From Planctomycetaceae bacterium (GTDB lineage Bacteria; Planctomycetota; Planctomycetia; Pirellulales; Pirellulaceae), in assembly GCA_027487485.1 (NCBI GenBank), contig JAIYDN010000101.1, positions 1-64,000 on the forward strand: a stretch of DNA of 64,000 nt, read 5' to 3'. Position numbers and translations under genes: made by a program. The notes beneath the pieces were generated by a model, which saw only the letters and a list, made by a program, of their open reading frames with translations, was not told the DNA's origin and did no database searches. Positions 42,436 to 52,886 of the stretch are shown here, piece after piece. Positions within the stretch are counted from its first letter, which is position 1; the number at the start of each line of letters is the position of its first letter.

Positions 42436-45018
42436 ATGTCTAATGTCTTGAGTGCTAACTTTTTGTCGCTTGTTTTTGGCATTGCCGCGATTCTGGGGGC
42501 AGCTCCTTTGCACGCTCAAGGTGGTGAGTTGCCGGTTGTCGATCGCGTGGACGCGCAGCCGTTGCTGTTGATCACAGGGCGGCTGGCCGAAGCCATGCAG
42601 TCCCTTGGATCACCTTTCACGGCGGAGCAATTGGCAACACTTGCTTCCCTAAAGAGCGAGGCCAACGATTCGGAAATCACAGCTGGCGTGCAGCGCATGC
42701 TCGATCCGATGTGCATTGCCGCCGTAGAAATACACGCTGATGGTGAAATGAAAGTATGCCCTGCCGCCTCCATGGAAGTTGCCGAAAATGGTTGGCGGGC
42801 GATGTTGGTAAAAGTCGTCAACCGAGCAGGGGTGCAAGCCAAGCTTCGCGTGGACAGCCCCAACGCGCGACCCATCCCTCACGGGCCCAAGGATGACATC
42901 GAAAATCGCTGGATGGCTTTATCGATGTACGATGGTAGGCCGCTTCATTCCAATCTGAGTGGTTTGGAACTGGAGTACCGTATCGTCCAGATATCTTCTA
43001 CCACAGTCGGAAATCGAAAGGCTCGACTGGAGTTCAATGCAGGAGTGACCGGTTCTGCAAACTCGTCTGTCATTCGGCAATGGCGATTCGATCAAGATTC
43101 TGACGAATGGGGTGGACTGAACGATCTCAAGATGAACGTGCGCGATAAGTCGCTCAACTTGGAGGCTGTCGGAGACGATCCGTTTTTTACAGCTCCTGTG
43201 TCTGCTCGAGGTGGACGGATGGTCCTTCGATTTTGGGGACGCCCAGACGGCCCCGGCGTGGGTCAAGTCTTTTGGTGGACCGAATCCATGCCACAACCGG
43301 ATGGTGGTCGGCAGATGGTGTTTCAGCTCGATCCGGGTAGTGACCGCGAGTATACAATCGAATTCCCTGTCGAAGGGGAGCTGAAGGGCGTTCGCATCGA
43401 TCCATTGCAAGGACCAGGAAAATTCCGTATCGACTGGATCAATCTGGAATACGCTGCCGGCGAAAGTGGCACATGGAGCGGCACGGAAATAGAGCTACGA
43501 ACGGTTCCTAGTACGGAAGTGCGATTCGCGGTGACCGATGCAGATGGCTCCCCCTGCATGGCCGCATTTGAAATTCGCGATACTCAGGGCCGGGTTTACC
43601 CTTATCAATCCAAACGACAAGCTCCTGATTTTTTCTTTCAAACTCAAATCTATCGCGAAACGGGCGAGAGCATCCGATTGCCTCAAGGAACCTACACGGT
43701 TAAGTGTTCGCATGGTCCCGAGAGTTTCGTTGAAATGCAAACACTGCATGTTGGCGACCAGCCTATTACGCTGAACTATCAAGTGGAGCGATGGATCGAT
43801 ACGGCGCAGCATGGCTATTGGAGCGGCGATCATCATATTCATGCTGCTGGATGCTTGCACTACGAGAATCCGATGCAGGGTGTGTTGCCAAAGGACATGC
43901 TCCGGCACATCATGGGCGAAGATGTGAAGGTTGGCTGCTGTCTTACTTGGGGGCCGTGCTTTGATTTTCAAAAGCAGTTTTTCCGCGGCAAGCCAGATGA
44001 TGTCAGCCGATATCCTTATCTTTTGCGCTATGACATCGAAGTCAGTGGCTTTGGTTCGCACCAATCAGGTCACTTGAACCTTCTTAAACTGCGTCAGCAA
44101 ATTCCTGAAGGCGGGACGTCGAAGCATCATTGGCCGACTCTTGGAATGAACACTCTTCGATGGGCTAAGCAGCAGGGCGCCGTGACTGGAACGGCGCATA
44201 GTGGAGCTGGGCTGACGCGAAGCATAGGTCGCATCGAAGGAGAAGATGGGCCCCATCGGTTACCCAATTTTGACATCCCCGCGTTTGATGGTATCGGGGC
44301 CAACGAGTTCATTATGCAGGTGACTCACGAAGTCGATGGTCCAGACGGAAAGAAGCAACCGGCCCTGGATTTTATTGCAACCATGAACACGCCTCGCGAT
44401 TCGGAATGGAACATCTGGTACCACGTTCTCAATTGCGGAGCGCGCGTGGTTGCCAGCGGCGAAACCGATTTCCCGTGCTTGACGGGTGAAAGGCTCGGCA
44501 TAGGACGCGTTTACGTCAAACTGGACGGTGTATTGGATTACGACAGTTGGGTCGAAGCACTTCGACGCGGTGAAAGCTACGTAAGCGATGGCACAAGCCA
44601 TTTGATGGACTTTGCCAAACAGGAGGAAGGATCGTTTTCACTGACGGCAGCATCCTTCAAGCCCGACGGGGCCGAGGTGGATGTCGAATTGATCGTCAAC
44701 GGCTATCCAGTCGCTGTCCAAAAGATCAAAGCCGACGGCAAGCAGAATGAACTTCGTTTTGAAAGCCTCAAGGTCGACAGAAGCAGTTGGGTTGCTGCCC
44801 GTATTTTCCCATCCGCTCACACCAATCCCATTTGGATCAGTATCGATGACAAACCCGTCCAAATCCGTTCGAGTGCCCAGTGGTGTTTGGCCGCTTTGGA
44901 GCAATGTTGGCTTGAGAAACAAAAAACATATGCGCCCGACGAACAAGCTCAAGCTCGCAAGGATTATGAACATGCGAGAAAGACCTATCAAAGGATTCTC
45001 AATGAAACCAAAGAATAA
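42436..45018 (+). CDS. CehA/McbA-family metallohydrolase, exported
   Basis: This encodes 860 residues from the ATG at 42436; the earlier ATG at 42382 would only prolong the signal peptide. A signal peptide ends near AAPLHA. Residues about 60-450 are beta-rich modules. The PHP-like catalytic part starts at GYWSGDHHIHAAGC, with later candidate ligands in TGTAHSGAG and ASGETDFPC. CehA/McbA proteins are metal-dependent hydrolases; the substrate is unknown. It is followed by an overlapping lipoprotein gene. Confidence 0.82.
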   Translation: MSNVLSANFLSLVFGIAAILGAAPLHAQGGELPVVDRVDAQPLLLITGRLAEAMQSLGSPFTAEQLATLASLKSEANDSEITAGVQRMLDPMCIAAVEIHADGEMKVCPAASMEVAENGWRAMLVKVVNRAGVQAKLRVDSPNARPIPHGPKDDIENRWMALSMYDGRPLHSNLSGLELEYRIVQISSTTVGNRKARLEFNAGVTGSANSSVIRQWRFDQDSDEWGGLNDLKMNVRDKSLNLEAVGDDPFFTAPVSARGGRMVLRFWGRPDGPGVGQVFWWTESMPQPDGGRQMVFQLDPGSDREYTIEFPVEGELKGVRIDPLQGPGKFRIDWINLEYAAGESGTWSGTEIELRTVPSTEVRFAVTDADGSPCMAAFEIRDTQGRVYPYQSKRQAPDFFFQTQIYRETGESIRLPQGTYTVKCSHGPESFVEMQTLHVGDQPITLNYQVERWIDTAQHGYWSGDHHIHAAGCLHYENPMQGVLPKDMLRHIMGEDVKVGCCLTWGPCFDFQKQFFRGKPDDVSRYPYLLRYDIEVSGFGSHQSGHLNLLKLRQQIPEGGTSKHHWPTLGMNTLRWAKQQGAVTGTAHSGAGLTRSIGRIEGEDGPHRLPNFDIPAFDGIGANEFIMQVTHEVDGPDGKKQPALDFIATMNTPRDSEWNIWYHVLNCGARVVASGETDFPCLTGERLGIGRVYVKLDGVLDYDSWVEALRRGESYVSDGTSHLMDFAKQEEGSFSLTAASFKPDGAEVDVELIVNGYPVAVQKIKADGKQNELRFESLKVDRSSWVAARIFPSAHTNPIWISIDDKPVQIRSSAQWCLAALEQCWLEKQKTYAPDEQAQARKDYEHARKTYQRILNETKE

Positions 45019-45577
45019 GCGTTCATCGCAAGCCGCCGCTCCATCGTTTGCACTTGCCGTAATTTTGGTTTGCAGTCCGCTGGGCTGTGCTCCACCGGGA
45101 TCGTCCGCCACCGTGGTCACTTCGGATGCTTCCTCGGACAGCAATACCGCAAGCAGCAATGCGGCAAGCAACCTTATAGAACAAGATAAGTTGCCGATTT
45201 TGATTACGGTCACGATCTCGCCGGAATCCAGAGTCAAGGCAGCGGCCGAAGAGATTCCAATGGAGCTGGTTCAAGACGTATGGAAGGATTATTCGATCGA
45301 GATTGAGAACGCAGCTGGAATCACAGCTCCCTTGGTCATTGAGTCCGAGCAGTTCCTTACCGACGCTGCGGATTTGTCGCGAGATCGTTGGCTCCAAATC
45401 GAACTGCAACCTGATCGGCCGCTTTCTGGGATGCAGACGGAGCTCCGAACAGTGCGAATCAAGAGTCGCGATTCAGGGGTCCGAACCGCGATCCTGAACT
45501 TTAACGCAGGCCAAGGCACCCAAGACTTGGGATTTCGAAGCGATGTGCTTGTGACATTTAAGGTGCTTGGAAAATGA
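45002..45577 (+). CDS. lipoprotein, DUF1573-like beta-sandwich
   Basis: This encodes 191 residues. The ATG at 45002 lies inside the end of the previous gene and has AAAGGATTCTC upstream. Lipobox SPLGCA is at about 23-28. A Ser/Asn/Ala-rich linker leads to an Ig-like domain (PILITVTISPESRV, RTVRIKSRDSGVR). It may be a surface or periplasmic partner of the CehA-type protein. Family assignment is tentative. Confidence 0.6.
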   Translation: MKPKNKRSSQAAAPSFALAVILVCSPLGCAPPGSSATVVTSDASSDSNTASSNAASNLIEQDKLPILITVTISPESRVKAAAEEIPMELVQDVWKDYSIEIENAAGITAPLVIESEQFLTDAADLSRDRWLQIELQPDRPLSGMQTELRTVRIKSRDSGVRTAILNFNAGQGTQDLGFRSDVLVTFKVLGK

Positions 45578-46156
45578 CGAAATGCAGGCTTGGATTTCAA
45601 GCGATTGTCTTCTTGTCGATAGCCGTTGGCCAAATGGCTTCATTGGACGCTCATCCCCCTGAGTTTCATCAAAAAGGAGTGAAGGTATCCACTGCGTCGA
45701 CTCTGGCGGGCAACAAGCAGCCCGTCGAGGAATTTGACCGACAATTCGCCTACTTTCAATTCGAGTTCTTGGCGGCTTATCACCTTTACGATCGATGCAA
45801 AATCGCAGATCCAAGTTCATCCTCGCATTGATCTGGGGCATTTAGCTCCCGATCGAACGCATCGATTTCTCATTGAGATTCATAACCAGGGGAAAGTTCA
45901 GGTTCCGTTGAGCGTTAAGCGCGCCGAAGGTTCACCCGCGGTCACGGACCCCAGTTTCGAAGTCAGGATAGTTGAGAACATTTTCTCATCCGCGAAATTG
46001 ACTGGCGAGGAATTTGAGTGGAAGTTGATCGAGCTGCGTTGGAGAGAAGCCGGCGATTATCAGATCGAAGTGTCTGCGGGTGATCTGCCAACTCGAAGCG
46101 AAGACAGTGGGCTTTTTCGACTCTCAGTTCCGACGAAAGAAGCCGGTAACGATTGA
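45574..46156 (+). pseudogene. exported beta-sandwich protein split over two frames
   Basis: The ATG at 45574 overlaps the previous stop (ATGA) and starts a good signal peptide (MTKCRLGFQAIVFLSIAVGQ). That frame stops at 45831. A second frame, open from 45683, carries the body: SSWRLITFTIDAKSQIQVHP then HRFLIEIHNQGKVQVPLSVK, similar in layout to the preceding lipoprotein domain. The shift must lie between about 45683 and 45770. It may be a mutation, a sequencing error or, less likely, programmed slippage. Confidence 0.65.
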
Positions 46157-46353
46157 TTCGATCTGTTTTAGCTTTCTAATCCTGCTTGTTAATCTGGGGC
46201 GTTTCGGTTCCGCTGGAAAGATAGTCAACGCGGGAAGAATCCGTAGTTCGTGCAGAGCTGGTATTACGGGAATCATCGACAGGATCGGTAAAAGCCGAAA
46301 GACAGAGAGAACTCGTTTCTATTGAGCATCTTTCGTTGAGCGGTGATTCAGAC

Positions 46354-49224
46354 ATGCAAGCTTCCAATAAGCGACGCAATAGTTTTCGCAACTTACTGCG
46401 TATTTCGTGCCTCAGCGCTTTGACCATTCAGGTCTTGGCGAACGAATCCGGATGTAATCGAGCCCATTATCGAAATCGAGCGGATCAGGAAGTAACGAAT
46501 CTGATCGGTGAGAAGGTGCAAGATGCATGCGCGCCTGGCGTCCCGAGCGTGCAAATGGATCGGGCATCTCGTATGTTCGACCCGTTCAATCCTGACCGAC
46601 CTCCCATGCCAGAAGACGACGGTGTCTCGCACGAGTACATGAAGGTGTTGAATGGGAAAAAGCACTATCCGTTATGGGATGTGAACGGAAAGACAAATAC
46701 AGCGGAAAACCCTATTTGGTGGCAATACTTGCCGTTGGATGCGCGAGGCGTTTTGGTTCTTGATGCAGACATGGCCGTAAGAACCGCGGTGTTGCACAAC
46801 ACCAACTATCAAAGCGAAATTGAAACGCTTTATCTTTCCGCGTTGGACGTCAGCACCGAGCGATTCTTCCTGGGGAATCAGCTGTTTGCAGGTTACAGCG
46901 CAGCCTACACGGCCGATGGAGCTCTGCGTCGGGGAGCTGGCGGGGTAAGTCGATCCACCATTAATGCAGGGACCTTCTCCCGAGGAGCACGCGGAGTCGG
47001 CTTGGAACGCCAATTCACCAATGGGGCGGAGATGATCGTGGGGTTCGCGAACTCCATGACGTGGCAGCTAGCAGGTCCTGATACTCAAACGGCATCAACT
47101 CTGATCGACTTTAGTCTGATCCAACCGCTGCTTCGAGGCGGTGGACGAGATGTTATCATGGAACGTTTGACACTCGCCGAACGTACCCTCTTGTACAACG
47201 TTCGTGCTTTCGAACGCTACAGGACAGGTTTCTACACTACAGTAACTGTGGGACGAAACGCTGAACCGGGGCCAACTCGACGAGGTGGTTTGTTTGGTGG
47301 TGCTGGTTTGCAAGGTTTTACGGGCCTGGGTGGTGGATTCGGAACCGTTGGCAATGTGCAATCCAACAATGCTGCTGGCTTTGGCGGTGGTGGCGGAGTT
47401 CCTTCCGTGGGTGGGTTTTTGGGACTGGTCCAAAATCAATTGCAGATTCGAAACGCCGAAGAAAACGTAGCTCGATTGAAAGACAATCTTGCTCGATTTG
47501 AAGATACGCTTCGAGAACAGCTGACGATTATTCCTGCGACTCAGGATTCCATTCCAAGTCAGCAATTGCAAGTGGCGCAAGCCAGACAGGCTTTGATTTC
47601 GTCGCAAGCGACACTTCTTCAGCTAAGATTCAACTACGAACAAACTTTGGATAACTTCAAGGGAACGCTGGGGTTGCCTCCCTATGTTTGTGTGGAGATC
47701 AAGGACCCGATCTTGGATCAATTCAATTTGATCAGTCAAGACTTGCGTGATCGTCGAGCGAGAGTGAGTGAGCTACGCGACTCGATCGGCAACAGCAATG
47801 GAAGATTGCTGGAACTGAGTCCACCGAAGCTCGATCAACAATCGGGAAGCAAATTTCGTGAGCTGCCTTGGAACGCAGAGGTTGCAGATGCGGTTAGCGA
47901 AATTCGCAATCGGATCGATAGCATTGAGTCGTTGCGCCGTACTTTATTAGGACGTGACTTTACAGAAGTACGTGCGGACGTCGTGAGGCTTTCCAATGTT
48001 GTCGGGCAACGCGAGCAAGAGCTAAGTCGGCTTCGTGAAGTTTATCAAAAAGAGCGTGGGCAGGTTTGTTCTTTGCTTCCGACGGAGTCACTTGACATTG
48101 CGCTTCTTGATTCCGGACAGATCAAGTCATTGCCATCGGTGCTGACTGCGGAACTGGACAAGGTCGAAAATCGATTTCGAGAGCAAGAAGAAAAGCTTAA
48201 AACGCTGGATATGAACTTAGAAGTTATCTTGGCACAAAAGGGAGACGCGAACCCTCGTGATTTATTCGAAACGATGAGGGATAAAGCGATTCTTCCAAGC
48301 CAAAGCTTGCTGGCCGAATTCGCAGAAGATGTGTTAGCTCTGCAAGTTCTTCAAGCAAGAGCGAGAATCGAAAGCGTGATGTTACCTCAAGTCGACATTC
48401 AGCCTGAGGAAGCTGTTGAGATTGCTCGTGTCAATCGTTTGGATTGGATGAACAGCCGTGCGTCTTTGGTCGACTCCTGGCGAGCCATCGAAGTGGTCGC
48501 GGACAATTTAGAAAGTTCGCTCGATTTGGTTTTCTCGGGCGATATTCAAAACGCCAATGATAACCCGTTCTCGTTGAACAGCCGAACCGGGCGATTGCGA
48601 GCTGGCTTCCAATGGGATTCTCCGTTGACCAGAATGCAAGAACGCAACCAGTATCGGCAAGTGCTGATCGAGTACCAGCAAGCGAAACGGAACTACTATC
48701 GTTTCGAAGATGGTGTGTGGCAGACATTGCGTTCTGAATTACGTAACATAAGGTACAATCAGTACAATTTTGAATTGCAACGCTATGCCGTTCGTATCGC
48801 AGCACAGCAGATCACCATTAACGAAGATCTGCGCCAGATTCGAGAAACGCTGAGTCTTGCTTCAGGTCCAACGGCCGCTCGAGATAGTGTGTCCGCGTTG
48901 CAGGATCTGCTTACCGCTCAAAATACATTCCTTGGCGTGTGGGTATTCTACGAGGCTCAGCGTAGAAACCTTGACCAAGACTTGGGAACGATTCGCGTCG
49001 ATTCCGACAACATATGGGTCGATCCAGGACCGATTACTTCGGAGGCATACGGATTTCAGCCAACCACCGACATGATCATGTCGCAAGAAGGTTCGATCGA
49101 ATGGGGGCAACCCACGGATTCGCAAGAGATGGTACCACCGGTCATCATAGACTCTAGTACTGCGATTCCAAACGATGCGAAACCAGGGGCTATGGCAAGA
49201 GTGTCTCAACCCCTCAAGTTCTAA
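46354..49224 (+). CDS. TolC-like outer membrane efflux protein, very long
   Basis: This encodes 956 residues from the ATG at 46354; a TTG 18 bases upstream is possible. There is a lipoprotein-like signal (ANESGC near 31-36). Long helical stretches with heptads occur at about 360-440, 460-640 and 700-860, and [20 protein letters not shown] and [20 protein letters not shown] are TolC-type. A Gly-rich insert lies near 305-355. TolC proteins are about 450-500 residues; the extra length is common in planctomycetes. tadA follows after 16 bases. Confidence 0.85.
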   Translation: MQASNKRRNSFRNLLRISCLSALTIQVLANESGCNRAHYRNRADQEVTNLIGEKVQDACAPGVPSVQMDRASRMFDPFNPDRPPMPEDDGVSHEYMKVLNGKKHYPLWDVNGKTNTAENPIWWQYLPLDARGVLVLDADMAVRTAVLHNTNYQSEIETLYLSALDVSTERFFLGNQLFAGYSAAYTADGALRRGAGGVSRSTINAGTFSRGARGVGLERQFTNGAEMIVGFANSMTWQLAGPDTQTASTLIDFSLIQPLLRGGGRDVIMERLTLAERTLLYNVRAFERYRTGFYTTVTVGRNAEPGPTRRGGLFGGAGLQGFTGLGGGFGTVGNVQSNNAAGFGGGGGVPSVGGFLGLVQNQLQIRNAEENVARLKDNLARFEDTLREQLTIIPATQDSIPSQQLQVAQARQALISSQATLLQLRFNYEQTLDNFKGTLGLPPYVCVEIKDPILDQFNLISQDLRDRRARVSELRDSIGNSNGRLLELSPPKLDQQSGSKFRELPWNAEVADAVSEIRNRIDSIESLRRTLLGRDFTEVRADVVRLSNVVGQREQELSRLREVYQKERGQVCSLLPTESLDIALLDSGQIKSLPSVLTAELDKVENRFREQEEKLKTLDMNLEVILAQKGDANPRDLFETMRDKAILPSQSLLAEFAEDVLALQVLQARARIESVMLPQVDIQPEEAVEIARVNRLDWMNSRASLVDSWRAIEVVADNLESSLDLVFSGDIQNANDNPFSLNSRTGRLRAGFQWDSPLTRMQERNQYRQVLIEYQQAKRNYYRFEDGVWQTLRSELRNIRYNQYNFELQRYAVRIAAQQITINEDLRQIRETLSLASGPTAARDSVSALQDLLTAQNTFLGVWVFYEAQRRNLDQDLGTIRVDSDNIWVDPGPITSEAYGFQPTTDMIMSQEGSIEWGQPTDSQEMVPPVIIDSSTAIPNDAKPGAMARVSQPLKF

Positions 49225-49240
49225 GACAGAGGAAACGCAA

Positions 49241-49768
49241 ATGAACTTGGATGAAGAAGACTTCGGGGCCGATAGCATCGATCATGATGGCGCATCGCTT
49301 TTGCTTTTTGGAGCCGAGCATTTCATGAGACGGGCGATCGAATTGGGGCAGCAAGCGGCTACCGAAGACGAAGTGCCGGTTGGGGCGGTGATAGTCTATA
49401 AACACAACATCATCGCAGCGGCTTACAACCAACGTGAGAATCTTGCCGACCCGACCGCACACGCGGAAATGATCGCAATCACTCAAGCGGCTGCGCATTT
49501 AAAATCGTGGCGGCTTATCGATTGCGAATTGTATGTGACGCTCGAGCCATGCCCGATGTGTGCAGGCGCAATCCTTCAATCGCGAATACCGAGGGTGATC
49601 TACGGGGCTTCCGATTCCAAGGCGGGAGCTGTTGAATCGCTATATCATCTACTGACAGACTCAAGGCTGAACCATCAATGCGATGTGCGCGGTGGTGTCT
49701 TGGCCTTAGAGTGCGGCCAAATGCTGACTGAGTTTTTTGAGAATAAGCGGCGTCAGGGCAAAAAGTAG
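49241..49768 (+). CDS. tadA: tRNA-specific adenosine deaminase
   Basis: This encodes 175 residues from the ATG at 49241, with GAGGAAACGCAA upstream. It deaminates A34 to inosine in tRNA-Arg(ACG). Zinc ligands and catalytic Glu: HAE (His74, Glu76) and PCPMC (Cys104, Cys107). An N-terminal extension of about 25 acidic residues precedes the domain. Confidence 0.93.
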   Translation: MNLDEEDFGADSIDHDGASLLLFGAEHFMRRAIELGQQAATEDEVPVGAVIVYKHNIIAAAYNQRENLADPTAHAEMIAITQAAAHLKSWRLIDCELYVTLEPCPMCAGAILQSRIPRVIYGASDSKAGAVESLYHLLTDSRLNHQCDVRGGVLALECGQMLTEFFENKRRQGKK

Positions 49769-49819
49769 ATAAGCTCTTTCCTTCGAACGCTCCCATTCGG
49801 GACAAACGTTTTGATTTCG

Positions 49820-49841
49820 CCCATGCTTCGGCAAGCGTGGG
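49820..49841. terminator. hairpin between convergent tadA and LOG genes
   Basis: CCCATGCTT-CGGC-AAGCGTGGG makes a 9-bp stem with one G-U pair and a tetraloop. No strong T-run follows on either side. Confidence 0.6.
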
Positions 49842-49878
49842 TTCAAGAAACGAATGTTGGCGAAACAGTCAGGGGACG

Positions 49879-50937
49879 CTAATCTTTCAAGTCGTTAATA
49901 CGATTGATTAGCTGACGCAATCGGCCTTGGCTGCGGCGATTGTAGTGCATCACCAACCTCGGAAATTCTGCCAGCTCTGGTTCGCTGGATTCATGTGGCA
50001 AGGCACCAGTTTGCTCGATGATGCCAGAGACCAAGATATCTGCAAACTCGGTGTTGAGATTCTCGAGCTTCTGGACCGTCAATGCTTGATTGATCCGTAG
50101 GACAAGCTTCTCGTCGACAAACCGCATGCTATGAAACACGCGGTAAAACTGAGTCACTTCTTCGATGGCGCGATCGACGCTGTCCGTGACCAAATACAGA
50201 TGGACATCTTCGGGGCTAATCAACTTTTGGTCCAGCAATTGGTCCCGGAAGAATGATTCGAGCCCGCTCCAGAAGTGACCGCCGGGTTGATCGAGCAAGA
50301 CCAACGGGAACATGGTCTGCTTTCCGGTTTGCAACAAGGTTAGGACTTCCAGGGTTTCGTCGAGTGTTCCGAAACCGCCGGGACAGCAGATTACGGCGCT
50401 GCATTCCTTCACAAACATGAGCTTGCGTGTGAAGAAATACTTCAGTGTGACAAGCTTGGGGTCTCCTTCGATGAATGGATTCGCCGACTGTTCAAATGGG
50501 AGCATGATGTTCAGCCCCATCGACATTTCTCTACCGGCCCCTTTGTGGCCCGCTTCCATGATTCCGCCGCCGGCCCCTGTAATCACCATCCAGCCGGACT
50601 TGGCCATCTTGCCGCCCAGGTCAACGGCCTGAACGTATGTCGGATGATCCGGTTGAGTTCGAGCCGAGCCGAAGATCGTTACCTTTCGGATACGCCGGAA
50701 GGGCAAAAACACTTTGAAGGCGTATCGCAGTTCCCGCAAGGTTCTGCTTAGAATCTTGAGATCGCCACGTGGTATCTCGTCCAAATGCAATCGATCCACC
50801 GTTCGACGCATCATGTCGACTAGGTCGTTGCTTTCCAGCGAGCTCGCAGGTTCGTCGGCAGGCTGGGGTCTTGCCTTTTCGTCCTCGCCGATTGCGGAAG
50901 GGTTCAAGTTGGGGTTGGGAATCTGGGGATCGTTCAT
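49879..50937 (-). CDS. LOG-family protein (lysine decarboxylase-like fold)
   Basis: This encodes 352 residues. The family motif is CCPGGFGTLDETLEVLT, with ITGAGGGIMEAGHKGA earlier. Most members cleave nucleoside 5'-monophosphates to base and ribose-5-phosphate. The N-terminal 70 residues and the C-terminal 90 are extensions. It is convergent with tadA. Confidence 0.88.
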   Translation of the reverse strand: MNDPQIPNPNLNPSAIGEDEKARPQPADEPASSLESNDLVDMMRRTVDRLHLDEIPRGDLKILSRTLRELRYAFKVFLPFRRIRKVTIFGSARTQPDHPTYVQAVDLGGKMAKSGWMVITGAGGGIMEAGHKGAGREMSMGLNIMLPFEQSANPFIEGDPKLVTLKYFFTRKLMFVKECSAVICCPGGFGTLDETLEVLTLLQTGKQTMFPLVLLDQPGGHFWSGLESFFRDQLLDQKLISPEDVHLYLVTDSVDRAIEEVTQFYRVFHSMRFVDEKLVLRINQALTVQKLENLNTEFADILVSGIIEQTGALPHESSEPELAEFPRLVMHYNRRSQGRLRQLINRINDLKD

Positions 50938-51169
50938 GGACCTATCCTGAAAGTTTCTAGTAGGGGGCTCGGGATATTATAGACCCGGAAACAGGTCGGA
51001 CGAGTTTTCGGGCGAACGTAATTGTGGAGTTAGTACCGTTACAATCGCGTCAGCCCCTGCTGTCGGAAAATTCTTCGCCTTCCTAATGCTTTCGCGGACA
51101 GGCAAAAATTGCAGAACCATGATTTGCGAGCTACATACCTTGGTTCATCTCTTTTCAAGGAGCCTTGGC

Positions 51170-52036
51170 ATGGTTGTAATTATTGGTTGTATCGTGGTAA
51201 CCGGTGCTGTCATCGGTGGTTTTGTGTGGGCAGGCGGTGACGTCTGGGCACTCAATCAACCTTCAGAATTCGTTACGATCGGTGGTGCTTCGCTTGGTGC
51301 TCTTATTGTGATGTCGCCATTTCCCGTGCTGAAAGGGATTGTGTCTGGGATGATTCAAGCGCTGAAAGGCGCACCTTACAGTAAAAAATCTTACGAGGAA
51401 ACATTCTCTGCCCTCTATGAGCTCTTTCGGATTGCGAGGCGGGATGGATTGTTGGCATTGGAAGGACATATCGCCGATCCTCATAAAAGCGCGGTCTTCG
51501 CCAAATACCCTAAGCTTGCTGCTGACCATCACGCAACCGAATTCATCAAGGGAGCTTTCGGGCCTGTTATCGATGGTTCGGTTCGTCCTGAAGACATCGG
51601 TAACTTAATGGATATTGAAATCGCCGCTATGGAATCGGAGCACCATCACCCAGTCGATGCATTGTCCAAAACAGCAGACGGCTTGCCGGGGTTCGGGATC
51701 GTGGCGGCAGTTCTTGGGATTGTGGTTACGATGGGTCACATCGATGGGCCGCCAGCGGAAATTGGACACCACGTGGGTGCGGCACTCGTTGGAACGTTCC
51801 TTGGAATTCTTGCATCGTACGGATTCTTGGGGCCTCTTGCTGCAAAGATGGGAAGCATTGGCCATGCAGAATCAGCCTACTTCAAAACGATTGCTGTGAT
51901 CTTACAGGGATTTTTCAACGGGATGCAGCCAAAAATGGCGATTGAAACAGGTCGACGTGGGCTAGAGAGCGATGTTCGTCCCTCCGGTGAAGATCTGGAA
52001 AAACTATTCAAAGCCGTTGATTCGGGTGGAGCATAA
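51170..52036 (+). CDS. motA: flagellar stator protein MotA
   Basis: This encodes 288 residues from the ATG at 51170 (AAGGAGCC upstream). Four membrane spans: 2-22, 32-50, about 170-190 and 205-225 (GFGIVAAVLGIVVTMG, LVGTFLGILASYGFLGP). The proline-rich loop and charged cytoplasmic part are typical. With MotB it forms the ion channel that powers flagellar rotation. motB follows after 3 bases. Confidence 0.95.
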   Translation: MVVIIGCIVVTGAVIGGFVWAGGDVWALNQPSEFVTIGGASLGALIVMSPFPVLKGIVSGMIQALKGAPYSKKSYEETFSALYELFRIARRDGLLALEGHIADPHKSAVFAKYPKLAADHHATEFIKGAFGPVIDGSVRPEDIGNLMDIEIAAMESEHHHPVDALSKTADGLPGFGIVAAVLGIVVTMGHIDGPPAEIGHHVGAALVGTFLGILASYGFLGPLAAKMGSIGHAESAYFKTIAVILQGFFNGMQPKMAIETGRRGLESDVRPSGEDLEKLFKAVDSGGA

Positions 52037-52039
52037 TCC

Positions 52040-52816
52040 ATGGCAAGTGGTGGCGGCGGTGCATGGAAAGTTGCTTACGCAGACTTCGTTACGGCAATGA
52101 TGGCCTTCTTTATGGTGATGTGGCTTACGTCGCAGAAGCCCGAAGTCAAGGAAGCAGTTGCAAAGCACTTCAAAAATCCAGGTGGCAAACGCTTGACTGG
52201 TATGGATGCGAAATCCATCGTTCCAGCAAGCAACAACGGCAACGGTAGTCGCCGTGTCGTGAAAGCGCGTGGTACGAAGAAGTCTGACGGAGATTCCAAA
52301 AACCAGAAGATGACCGACGAGGGTGATAAGTCCAACATGGGGACTATCGTTCCGTTCGAACTCAACGCAATCGACATGACGGAAGAAGGCCGGGAAGCAC
52401 TTTTGACTTTGGTTCCTGAGTTGGAAGGCAAGCAACATCGTGTTGAGATTCGCGGTCACGCTGCCAGCAACGGCAGCGCATCTCCCCAATCGCTGCTGGA
52501 CGCATGGAGTATTTCTTATAAGCGTTCAATGGTGGTCATGCAGTTACTGGTGGACGAAGGAATCGACCCAAGACGAATTCGATTGAGCCAATCGGGCAGT
52601 TCTGAACCAAGGATCGTGGACAATCAAGTGGACACTGCAAGCGACTCGCGGGTAGAAGTCTTTGTCCTTGCTGAGATTTTCGAGGAACCAGCTTCCAAAA
52701 TCGAACGCTTGGTTTCGAACAAGTCGCTGGGGGCAGAGGCTAATGCTATGGCCGAGAAGGCGAAAGCGGAGGCCGCCGCAGCTGCAGCGGAAGCGCCCGC
52801 AAAGGGTGGCCATTAG
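52040..52816 (+). CDS. motB: flagellar stator protein MotB
   Basis: This encodes 258 residues. WKVAYADFVTAMMAFFMVMW holds the ion-binding Asp15 in the single membrane span. The C-terminal OmpA-like domain (HRVEIRGHAASNG, LSQSGSSEPR) binds peptidoglycan. The protein ends with an Ala/Lys/Glu-rich tail of about 25 residues, which is unusual. Confidence 0.95.
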   Translation: MASGGGGAWKVAYADFVTAMMAFFMVMWLTSQKPEVKEAVAKHFKNPGGKRLTGMDAKSIVPASNNGNGSRRVVKARGTKKSDGDSKNQKMTDEGDKSNMGTIVPFELNAIDMTEEGREALLTLVPELEGKQHRVEIRGHAASNGSASPQSLLDAWSISYKRSMVVMQLLVDEGIDPRRIRLSQSGSSEPRIVDNQVDTASDSRVEVFVLAEIFEEPASKIERLVSNKSLGAEANAMAEKAKAEAAAAAAEAPAKGGH

Positions 52817-52847
52817 ATCAACACAGACAAGTGCAAGACTGGATGCG

Positions 52848-52874
52848 CTCGCTGACGTATTGTCGTTCAGCGAG
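52848..52874. terminator. hairpin between convergent motB and miaA
   Basis: CTCGCTGA and TCAGCGAG form a perfect 8-bp stem around an 11-base loop, between the two stops. Confidence 0.6.
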
Positions 52875-52886
52875 GAACATTTAGAA

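Noticed and set aside
44747-45001. Longer N-terminus for the lipoprotein at 45002
   Set aside because: It would overlap the CehA-type gene for 250 bases; the ATG at 45002 has a ribosome site and a proper lipobox.
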